From the NCBI GenBank assembly GCA_000697335.1, contig JNEM01013487.1, positions 1 to 10,816 on the forward strand: a DNA stretch of 10,816 nt. The letters run 5' to 3'. This document shows, one piece after another, positions 1-9,078 of this stretch. The position numbers and the translations under genes are program-made. The stretch's first letter is position 1. Every line of letters begins with the position of its first letter. The notes under the pieces are model-generated. The model saw only the letters and a list, made by a program, of their open reading frames with translations. It did no database searches and was not told the DNA's origin. This DNA comes from Conidiobolus incongruus B7586. Lineage: Eukaryota; Entomophthoromycota; Entomophthoromycetes; Entomophthorales; Conidiobolaceae.

Positions 1-839
1 ATTTAAATTTAAATTTTAATATAATTAAAATATATATATAATTAAAATTAAAATATAAAATCTTTAAATAAGATTAAAAGATATTATTTAATATATATTT
101 TTAACTTTCTTAAAAATTATAATAATAATAGTTAAAATTAGTTTTTTAGATTTTATTGGTTTTAAATAATTTGTCTTTTAATTGAAAAATAATTTACTTA
201 ATAATAAATAGTTAATTTTGATAAATCTTTATTACCAAAAGCTATTGATAAATTTTAAAAAATTTATAGTTAAATTTTATTAATTATAAATTAAAAAACT
301 TTTGATGATTATTATTAGGTTTAAATATAATTAAATTAAATAATAAATTTAAAAGCTAATTTTTTAATTAAAATAGCTATTATATATATTTTATTATTTG
401 AAACTAATAATATATATATAAATTCAAAAATTAAAAAAATGAAAATTTTTTTAAAATTAAGATAATAGTGTATATTTTATTGATTTAATAAATTATTTTT
501 TTATTTTTATGCAAATAAAAATTATTAGTAAATTTTTTGATAGTAATTAATATCTTAATTATAATAACAATAATAATTATAATAATAAATATAGTATATT
601 TAGTAATAAAAATAATTAAAATTTTAAAAGTAATAATTCAAACTTTTAATATTTATAGTTTAAAATCAATAAAGTAAACTCATTTATTAATAAACAAAGT
701 TGGCCTTAGCATGAATAATCCTGTAACTATTTATAGAATATTCTAATGATCATATGGCAAGAATCCATCAACTATATAAATATCAGACAATTCAAATTAA
801 ATAGCGACTATTTTCAATTGACTACTAAATAATATTAAG
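1..839. other. AT-rich spacer upstream of the AIG2-like gene
   Basis: Very AT-rich DNA with mixed A/T strings and short (TA)n runs (for example around 31-41 and 410-420). I see no open frame with coding-like composition on either strand and no RNA gene. From about 695 onward the base composition becomes more mixed, which fits the promoter and 5' UTR of the gene that starts at 840. Confidence 0.6.
773..779 (+). promoter_or_regulatory. TATA-like box of the AIG2-like gene
   Basis: TATATAA lies 61 bases upstream of the ATG at 840, inside the better-mixed segment before the gene. Position and sequence fit a core promoter TATA box. In DNA this AT-rich such a heptamer can occur by chance, so this is an inference. 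Confidence 0.35.
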
Positions 840-1415
840 ATGAATGTTTTTGTTTATGGTACATTGATGGTTGATGAAATATTTAATAGAGTAGTATTTG
901 GTGAAAATGTATCACCTAATGTAACATGTAAAAAATCTAAAGCTATATTAAAAGTATTTTATGATTCATATGTTATTGAATATGATCTAACCTATTATTA
1001 TATGTTGATTTAGGATTATAAAAGATTTGCAGCTCCAAATAGATTGTATCCAGGTGTTCGGCCTATTAATAACTATCCATTACAGTTTCAGGTGGAGGGC
1101 ATGCTAATTGAAGGCTTATTACCATCTCATATTCAAGCACTGGATGAATTTGAAGGATCTGTAATTTATTCAATCATATTAACCTACAAGAATATTAATA
1201 ATAAATTTTAGGAATATCAAAGAATAACTGTATCGGTAACAATCTCAAATAGTGATCCATCCCTTGTAAGAGTAGCTAATGCCGATATTTATTTATGGAA
1301 AGAAGAAATAGATCAAGATAGGTTACTTAGTCTACCAAAGTGGGATCTTGACCATTTTAAAATGAATTCACTTGATTATTGGATGAGTAATCCTGAAAAC
1401 TTTGTTAGGGACTAG
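840..1415 (+). CDS. AIG2-like / gamma-glutamylcyclotransferase-fold protein (3 exons)
   Basis: Exons 840-953, 1014-1160 and 1212-1415 are joined by two phase-0 introns of 60 and 51 bases (GTATTT..TTTAG and GTAATT..TTTAG), giving 154 residues. The protein starts MNVFVYGTLM: the YGTL loop at residues 6-9 is the signature of the GGCT/AIG2 fold. It continues with a KDYKRF..YPGVRP segment (about 38-54), VEGML (66-70), and LDEFEGSEYQR (81-91), where Glu85 matches the usual catalytic acid of the fold, and ends in a WDLDHF..DYW tail typical of AIG2-like proteins. The family cyclises or transfers gamma-glutamyl amines; the exact substrate cannot be read here. Length is normal for a single-domain member. 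Both introns carry an AACCTA-type branch-like sequence. The ATG has A at -3, and no upstream ATG continues the frame. The stop is TAG. Assigning it to the family is safe; the specific activity is not. Confidence 0.86.
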
Positions 1416-1503
1416 GTACAAACTATGAAAAATATTGACATAAATGAATACTGATATTGTAAAATCATCATATAATCAACTTATAAAATTGCTTAAATTT
1501 TGT

Positions 1504-1507
<4 letters not shown>

Positions 1508-1537
<30 letters not shown>
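1508..1537. repeat. (AT)15 dinucleotide microsatellite
   Basis: Uninterrupted alternating AT over 30 bases, 92 bases past the stop codon of the AIG2-like gene. Such tracts are self-complementary and length-variable. No other tandem repeat of comparable purity is present in the window. Confidence 0.95.
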
Positions 1538-1540
<3 letters not shown>

Positions 1541-2331
1541 AGTTTACTAATTCAAGTGGAGTTGTTTACATAATATGATCAAAGTATATAAATTTTTTAT
1601 TATAACGAATTATCATTTATTTTATATTTTATTATAATAATATTAATTTTTTAAACTAAATTAAAATTTATAATAAGATAATTCAATTGTATCTCATTTC
1701 AAACAAATTATCTTACAATAATATTTAAACATAATAGAAATAACGTAATCAATATTAAGTACAGGTCAATAAATAAGAACTTTGTGTTTGTTGAGATGAG
1801 AATGGTATTTAATAAAGTAATTCAAATTGTGGTTAAAAATAGTTTCTTAATATGTAACCAATATCGTTGAATAATAGATGTATTAAGAAAAATTATATTA
1901 ATTAATTTTACTAAATATGATATCTCCATCAAATATATTTTACTGATTTATTCAAAATGAGAATAATAATAAAATCGCCATTATTAAAATTTTCCATATT
2001 GAATAGCTAATTATTTATAAAATTTTACTACAAGTTCATTAAATATTCTTATTGTTAATGTTATTATAAATTTTACACTAATAATAAATATCCATTGAAT
2101 AAAATTTTATAAATATTTATAATTTGCCATTATAAAAATATTATTTTTAATAATATTTATATATTAATAAATGATTTTTATTGATGAATAAATTTTGATT
2201 TTTTATTTATTTTAGAGTGCTATACTTATAATTGAAATAATTATAATAAAACATAATAATTTGGATAAATTTTAAAATAAAAATAGCATTATTTCAAAAC
2301 TAGGCTAAAATTATTATCCAAGCCACTTGCA

Positions 2332-2378
2332 TTTTAATTCCTTGATCTGAGCATAAATAAATAAAGGAATAAATTAAA
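2332..2378. other. Potential hairpin in spacer
   Basis: ATTCCTT at 2337-2343 is the exact complement of AAGGAAT at 2364-2370, with a 20-base loop. After a 3-base bulge on the right arm the stem extends with TTTAA (2332-2336) against TTAAA (2374-2378). It lies about 340 bases beyond the aminotransferase stop codon. It could fold in a transcript, but nothing ties it to a known RNA or element. Confidence 0.3.
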
Positions 2379-2713
2379 TTTGATAACGTGACAAATTTGT
2401 AAAATCATTTAAAACATTAATAGTGTTAAAATATCTGAATTTATTTGAGTCTATTAAATTACACTCTATAGAAATATACTTATTTTTTATAAAAATTTGA
2501 AATAATTCAGTTAATAATGATGAAAAGTTTGGGTGAGACAGTGGAAGTGATGGAATAAATTAAATATGAAATTTAGACGAAAATTCCCATCGATATATTA
2601 ATATTTTAACCGTCATTATTGGTATAGAAATGTAAGTGAAAAGAATTTAACCATACATAGTAATGATACTAGTTCAAAATTGTTTTTAATCTATTACTAC
2701 ACAATACTCGAAT

Positions 2714-4550
<1,837 letters not shown>

Positions 4551-4924
4551 CGTAAACTAAATCAGAAAGGGAGCGAAATGCATTGAATGATGATTCAAGT
4601 GGTTGTTATATGATGTAAAATTTTATTGATGGGTAAATGGATGTGATTTTTTATTAATAATAATATTATTATCCAATCAAATCTATCTAAATTAGTAGTA
4701 TTTCAAGTATTTGCTTAAGTAATATTAACTTATTAAATAATCATATAATGTGAAAATTGAGTCAAGTTACTTGGATTCTTTTTTAGGCTGTTTTTGATGT
4801 CCAGTTTGGACACAAATCGTATGATTACAACATTGTTTTCATTGCATTGGTTAAAATCACTAAAAAAGTCCTCCTGCAAGCTCCAGTTTGCGGAACTTTT
4901 AAGGTGAAATTCATTTCCTTAAGT

Positions 4925-4934
4925 ATGATATCAT
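4925..4934. promoter_or_regulatory. Palindrome ATGATATCAT, first copy
   Basis: A perfect 10-bp palindrome in the spacer upstream of the aminotransferase. The identical 10-mer occurs again at 7788-7797 in the divergent promoter next to BUB3. A symmetric site repeated in two upstream regions could be a dimeric factor-binding site; this is inference. Confidence 0.25.
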
Positions 4935-5128
4935 CTATCATTTTAAATTTATATAAGCATGTGGTTTTTTAATCACTTATATACCTTATGATTTAAGATT
5001 AAAAATTAAAATCAATTATACTCCTTTTAAATTACAAAGGTAAAACACATATCAATATTAAAATCCATGTAGTGATTACCATGTTAAGAAATGTATTCAA
5101 AAAGTAAAAATAATAAAGGAAAAATTAC

Positions 5129-5133
5129 AAAAA
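5129..5133 (-). terminator. RNA polymerase III terminator of tRNA-Ser
   Basis: Five T residues on the minus strand begin 5 bases after the discriminator base, the normal position and form for a Pol III stop. A second T-run follows at 5121-5124. Confidence 0.8.
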
Positions 5134-5137
5134 GAGT

Positions 5138-5219
5138 CGACAGCTACAGGATTTGAACCTGTGCGGGCGGAGCCCATCAGATTTCAAGTCTGACTCCTTA
5201 ACCACTCGGACAAACTGTC
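5138..5219 (-). tRNA. tRNA-Ser(UGA)
   Basis: An 82-base tRNA on the minus strand with every part in place. The 7-bp acceptor stem pairs 5219-5213 with 5145-5139, including one G-U pair, and the discriminator is G (5138), as expected for serine tRNAs. The D arm reads TCC..GGA around GAGTGGTTAA. The anticodon stem TCAGA/TCTGA closes the loop CTTGAAA, giving anticodon UGA, which reads UCA. A long class II variable arm (GGGC/GCCC) is diagnostic for Ser or Leu. The T arm is ACAGG-TTCAAAT-CCTGT. There is no intron and no encoded CCA. The A and B box sequences needed by RNA polymerase III lie inside the D and T arms. Confidence 0.97.
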
Positions 5220-5751
5220 TTGAATTGAAGGGTTTTCAAGTAATACATTTTTTGGATATATCTTCTACTTCATATTTATTCTGTCATTCATATTAGTCAA
5301 GTGATGAATTTTTTTTTTCAATCAATAATCCATCAATCCCCAAGAAAAATGTTTTTAATGAATTGTACCTTTTTAAGCATTGAGCCCTTTTGATTAGCTT
5401 TATTGATAATTTTTAATTTATTAACTTTATCAATTCTGGCACAATTCTGAAATTTGAATGTGTGTCCTTGTATTCATATCCAAATTTTTTAGAATGTGCA
5501 GAGTTGAATAATTCTCACTAATACGCCTACAACACAAAAAGCACTCTCTTCATACTCTCTCAACACCAGCTCTCTTCCTCTTCTTTTACTACTGTTCTCT
5601 AATAAACTATCCACATATTTCATGCTTACAAAAAGATTCATAATCTACCATTAATACCAATTCATCAATGACCATTTGAACCAGCACTCGCTCAACTAAT
5701 TGCTGCCCAGTTATCGAGTACTCACCCCTCGTCGTCAGTAACTTACTTTAG
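5220..5751. other. Spacer with a pyrimidine-rich, G+C-richer segment
   Basis: Up to about 5490 the DNA is AT-rich with a T10 run near 5290. From about 5520 to 5750 it becomes C- and CT-rich on the plus strand (for example CTCTTCCTCTTC around 5571-5582), unlike other spacers here. Frames are open in short pieces on both strands: a 50-residue ATG frame at 5641-5489 (-), and a plus frame just before 5751 reading about 27 codons rich in Ala, Ser and Thr. The segment may be the promoter, 5' UTR or first exons of the candidate gene that follows, or a decayed gene. I cannot assign a start codon. Confidence 0.35.
5489..5641 (-). CDS. Possible small ORF, 50 residues (doubtful)
   Basis: An ATG frame of 50 codons with stop TAA. 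The product begins MNLFVSMKYV, is rich in Arg and Glu in the middle (SSKRRGRELVLREYEES) and has a hydrophobic end. Composition is coding-like and purine-rich on this strand, but frames of this length arise by chance in this DNA. It resembles no family I know, and splice signals on the plus strand nearby compete with it. It is listed because the segment is otherwise unexplained. Confidence 0.12.
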   Translation of the reverse strand: MNLFVSMKYVDSLLENSSKRRGRELVLREYEESAFCVVGVLVRIIQLCTF

Positions 5752-6508
5752 ATCATTATGACTCCAATGCTTCAACGTGCCAGCAATGCTCTGTTCCCGG
5801 ATCTGCTAAATGTAATATATTTCAATCATATTAACTATTATTTAAGTAAAGGTAGCTTCAATTTATTATTTTCTAGCCAATTTCATTGGCTCAGATTTAG
5901 TATTATATTTTCAACTTTAATGAGATATAAAAAATAAAATTTTTCAAAATGTAAATAGTAATCAAATATCAATGTTATAGCATATGGATAAAGAATATTC
6001 AAAAACAGTCCGCGCCACAGTATTTTTGATATGATGAAATATTTGAATAATTAAGAGTAAGTGTAATAAGGTCAAACAATCTATGATCAGTAAAAATTTT
6101 GAATTGAAATTTGAATGTAGTTTATTTTATGATTATCACGAGAGCGTTCGTGGAATAAACACTCTAATAGTTAGGTGTAAATCTTACTTGGAAGAGAAAA
6201 ATGTGAAATGGAATAAAGTTAATGGTATATGAAAGAAGTATTGTCAATTGTAACAATAGAAATAATGATTTGCTAAACTATAAAAATTAGGAAGCATTAC
6301 CTTAGTTTATTGAGATCTTTAGATTTAAAACGAATTATCAGTGGCTTAGGAGTATTAAATCTAATAAAAAGACTAACTAGGGGGTTAAAGTTAGATGATG
6401 AAATGTAAATAGTATGTAAATGCTATGATAGCACTCCCTGATTTCAAAATTACCAGTGATCGTTCAACTCGAAATTTTAAAGGTATAAAATCTGTTAAGA
6501 TAGGTTGA
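5752..6508 (+). CDS. Candidate multi-exon gene, 5' end unresolved, function unknown
   Basis: Short exons with gene-like composition can be joined in phase across typical introns. Proposed exons: 5752-5811, 5877-5899, 5981-6019, 6071-6224, 6323-6404, 6457-6508; introns 65, 81, 51, 98 and 52 bases, each GT..AG. The frame reads DHYDSNASTCQQCSVPGSAK, then NFIGSDL, HMDKEYSKTVRAT, a 51-codon exon (VKQSM..ELKFECSLFYDYHESV..), then LKRIISGLGV..RLTRGLKLDDE and a basic end, FKGIKSVKIG, stop TGA. If Met at 5984 is the start, the protein has 107 residues. The weakest join is the 98-base intron: the sequence at 6296-6322 (KHYLSLLRSLD) is also open in the downstream frame, so exon 5 may start earlier, with a donor at 6177. 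The first exon's upstream partner was not found. The gene is convergent with BUB3, 39 bases apart. I do not recognise the family. A decayed gene is the main alternative. Confidence 0.38.
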
Positions 6509-6547
6509 AGTTGGGGTTAAAATCAATAATATCACGATATTTCATAT

Positions 6548-7700
6548 TTAGTATAGTAATTGATTCCTCTTCGGAATAAAATCAATTGTAGATACTGCTT
6601 GGATAAAAATAGCATCAGGTGGATGGTCTTTTTCACCTTCTTCAAAGGTATAGGATGATGCAATCGCCATATTTTCACCGTCCGATGTAAAGGAAACACT
6701 TGCGATAGATGTAGGGAAGAAGGGGAATTGCTTAATTCTCTTTTTTGATTCTGCATTCCATGAGCAAATTGTACCATCACCTCCTCCGGTAACAAAAGTT
6801 CCCAATGGATGGAATTGAATGCAATTGACAGGATAGACGTGATCAACGCCTTTATATGGTTGTCGATGGCATTTAAAGGCATACCTTTCGAAAGCTTCTC
6901 CGGAATCACTAGTAAAGGGATCTACAGCAACTCTTCCTTCAACAGATCCATGGATGTAGCCATCAAGCTTGGGCATAATTTTGATACATCTAATCATTGT
7001 TTTAAGAGTTGACTGTCTCTTTTCAACTGGCTGGTTCAAATTTCTTACGTCAAAAATACTAATATGACGATCTCCCATTGCAATAGCTATTTTTTTTTCT
7101 AAAACGTCCATGGATAATACTTTATTTGGTAAATTATAAGTACCGGGAGAAACTTTGGCTCTAGAATCCCATAGACCAAACGTTTTGTCCCAACTACCGG
7201 AAAATACAGCATCTAAAAATTGTTAATATGATTTTTTAGCATATAATTAATACTTACTAATTTCAAAACTGTAATTAACACATTTGGCTCCTCTTTGATG
7301 ATTACCTAAACCGTTAACAGCTCCAGTCATAAAATCAACCCTGGATTTTAGAAAACAAAGTAAATATAATGAAAATTGTGGTATTAAAGATACTGAGACT
7401 CTACCATTTGACACTACCATCTAGACCACCACAGTATCCTTTTAAAGGATTTTCTAAAGAGACATCAAGTACAGGAGTATTCAAATCAATTTTAGTTTTT
7501 AAAGTATTTGACATAATATCATACAATCTCAAAGTCTAATAGAAACAATAATTAGTACTATATTTTTTTAATTTTAAGACAAAATTTACTTTATCCCACG
7601 AAGCGACAGACAAATATTGGTTATTATTTTTTCCAAATTCAATAGAGGTAATACCATCAGTAGGAGGATCTCGTAATTCATATCTAGGCGTTGAATCCAT
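6548..7700 (-). CDS. BUB3: Spindle checkpoint WD40 protein Bub3 (4 exons)
   Basis: Bub3 is a beta-propeller that carries Bub1 and BubR1/Mad3 to phosphorylated kinetochore MELT repeats and joins the mitotic checkpoint complex. Exons on the minus strand: 7700-7590, 7535-7405, 7340-7258, 7212-6548; introns of 54, 64 and 45 bases. The 329-residue product matches the usual Bub3 length. Visible landmarks: LRDPPTDGITSIEF at the start (9-22), SWDKTLRLYD (34-43), GGLDGSVKW (73-81), SGSWDKTFGLWD (113-124), the Bub3/Rae1 hallmark GSVEGRVAV (197-205), YAFKCHR (219-225), YPVNCIQFHP (235-244), and ASSYTFEEGEK (293-303). The YPVN..PTSIAS..SSYTFEEGEK series favours Bub3 over its paralogue Rae1. The start is the first ATG, before the conserved N-terminal strand. 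The last residues (IPKRNQLLY) are not conserved. Codon use is ordinary for an AT-rich genome, without the bias of the aminotransferase. Confidence 0.95.
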
Positions 7701-7917
7701 AGTGACTAGTTTGTTGATATTTAAATTAAATTAGTTCTCGAATCAGTCAATTGTTTAAATGATTGCTAATTGAATTTATAACCATTTATGATATCATTTT
7801 TTATAATGGGATTTCTTTTCACTCTATCCCATAAATATTTTCTCTAAATCAAGGACATAAATTCAATCTACCTAAGTCAAATATTATAAATGAAACCGTC
7901 ATTTAATTTTATATATA
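7701..7917. promoter_or_regulatory. Divergent promoter between BUB3 and the membrane-protein gene
   Basis: Only 217 bases separate the two start codons, so the two genes must share this region for initiation in opposite directions. It contains the palindrome ATGATATCAT (7788-7797) and, near the middle, ATGGG (7806-7810) facing CCCAT (7828-7832) across 17 bases. ATATATAA runs into the ATG at 7918 and is too close to be its TATA box. No small gene is seen here. Confidence 0.6.
7788..7797. promoter_or_regulatory. Palindrome ATGATATCAT, second copy
   Basis: Identical to the site at 4925-4934. It is 88 bases before the BUB3 start codon and 121 bases before the start of the membrane-protein gene. 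Confidence 0.3.
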
Positions 7918-9078
7918 ATGTTATTTACTATCTTAAATATAGGGTACAATATATTAAACTTATCTCTTTTTTCAATTCAATGGTTGAAATTTACATCATC
8001 ATTCAATTATAATCTTATCTTTTATTACTTCATTTTATTTATAATTCAGTTTAACAATGTTCCAATCCCAAATAGTATACAATTAGCTATCGAGTCAGTT
8101 GTACTTGTATCTAATAATTTCATCAAATTACCCTATTTGGATAAATTTTTTTCTTTTAATTATTATATGATATTAACTAGTATTAGTGGCATGTGGCTCA
8201 TTTTCACTGCTGTACCTACCGTCGAGTTAGTATTTCAACTTCAACGTTGGACAAAACAAACGGAATTACTAGAAGAATCTGGATTTAAAGTAATATTATG
8301 CTAATTATGATAACACAATATCAATAATTGTTTATAGGTTATTGCATTATTTATTTCATTTTTATTGATATCCTTGGGAGGTTATTTTTTTAATATGACT
8401 TATTCGAAAAATCAAATCGAAACTACCTATATATCCAATAGTTTTCTAATCCAGTTTATTGCAACTCAATTAATTTTATTAATTGGTGGTATATTGATGG
8501 AAAAAACTACAATCACTGACACATCATCAATAGTAATATCCTTATTGATTTTCCTTATTCATACTTCTGATATTTAATTTATATAGTTTTTTATTACTCA
8601 ATTGACTTTATTAATCATGACACAATTAAATAATTTTGAATATAATAGGTATGCACTCTTATTTGATTTTTGAATCACTGATATTAATTTTATCTTAGAT
8701 ATTTCTTAATAATGGTGCTTATTCACATCATTTTTATTTGTTGGTGGATATATTTTTATATCAGAATGTATAACACTAAAAGTGGAGAAAATTTAACTGA
8801 TAATGAAAATGAAGGTGAAGTTGATTACTCAATATTTCAGGTAATTTTAAACAAATACGGTTTACTCAATTTAACATAATATAAAATTTATTTAGTACTT
8901 CGAAAGGATACCAAAATTGACATTAATGAAACTATTGTTTAGTTTATGGTTCAATAATGAGTTAATCAAGAATCATTTTCCAAACTTGAACTGTATCAAA
9001 AATTATTTAATGATTTTTCAGCTCATTTCTTTAAACTTAATGTATTTATTAATGTCAAAATCAAACAAGTCATTATAA
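7918..9078 (+). CDS. Polytopic membrane protein of unknown family (5 exons)
   Basis: Exons 7918-8289, 8338-8532, 8587-8648, 8699-8840 and 8896-9078 join in phase over introns of 48, 54, 50 and 55 bases (GTAATA, GTAATA, GTATGC, GTAATT donors; TATAG, TATAG, CTTAG, TTTAG acceptors), giving 317 residues. Hydrophobic spans, by eye: 5-23, 31-46, 54-70 (weak), 82-106, 125-142, 158-178, 188-201, 211-232 and 294-310, so seven to nine segments. A charged loop (QRWTKQTELLEESGFK, about 109-124) and an acidic stretch (SGENLTDNENEGEVDYS, 238-254) would face one side. No signal peptide apart from the first span. A stop codon (TGA, 7891-7893) precedes the start in frame, so ATG 7918 is the start. Read without splicing, the first two exons run into stops, so a shorter annotation would miss the last three exons. 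I do not recognise the family; a seven-span receptor or a transporter is possible but unproven. Confidence 0.72.

Larger units (their letters stand above)
1416..2713. other. AT-rich spacer between the AIG2-like gene and the aminotransferase
   Basis: The spacer lies downstream of both flanking genes (plus-strand gene on the left, minus-strand gene on the right), so it should hold two 3' ends and no promoter. It contains an (AT)15 run, a potential hairpin at 2332-2378 and a short G-rich patch at 2518-2555. A 62-codon frame is open at 1682-1870 (+), but its composition is that of the spacer and such lengths are expected by chance here. No gene is supported. Confidence 0.6.
4551..5137. other. Spacer: ALT promoter side and an unassigned richer patch
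   Basis: This stretch lies upstream of the aminotransferase and downstream of the tRNA. Most is AT-rich, but about 4780-4910 has gene-like composition. On the plus strand a frame is open for 61 codons (4787-4969, stop at 4970-4972) directly after an acceptor-like TTTTTTAG, with no start codon at its head. On the minus strand a 38-residue ATG frame runs 4941-4825, and another minus frame without ATG is open for about 55 codons. None resembles a family I know. The patch also holds a perfect 6-bp hairpin (4798-4812), a repeated TCCAGTTTG (4800-4808 and 4882-4890) and the palindrome ATGATATCAT (4925-4934). It may be regulatory DNA, a short exon or a relic. Confidence 0.4.

Noticed and set aside
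1682-1870. 62-codon open frame in the spacer
   Set aside because: Its first ATG is late, its composition is that of the spacer, and frames of this length are expected by chance in AT-rich DNA.
5583-5591. U5 snRNA loop-like CTTTTACTA
   Set aside because: The flanks cannot pair to form the U5 stem, and no Sm site follows.
6394-6441. Possible C/D box snoRNA (GATGATGA at 6394, CTGA at 6438)
   Set aside because: The boxes are too close together, no terminal stem forms, and the interval fits an exon end and a 52-base intron better.
6532-6909. 125-codon minus-strand frame overlapping BUB3
   Set aside because: Out-of-frame shadow of the last BUB3 exon.
6809-7012. 67-codon plus-strand frame opposite BUB3
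   Set aside because: Antisense to conserved WD40 sequence, with no features of its own.
7825-7837. CCCATAA resembling the dictyostelid upstream element of small RNA genes
   Set aside because: No small RNA with the expected start or terminal stem follows at the usual distance, and the organism may not be a dictyostelid.
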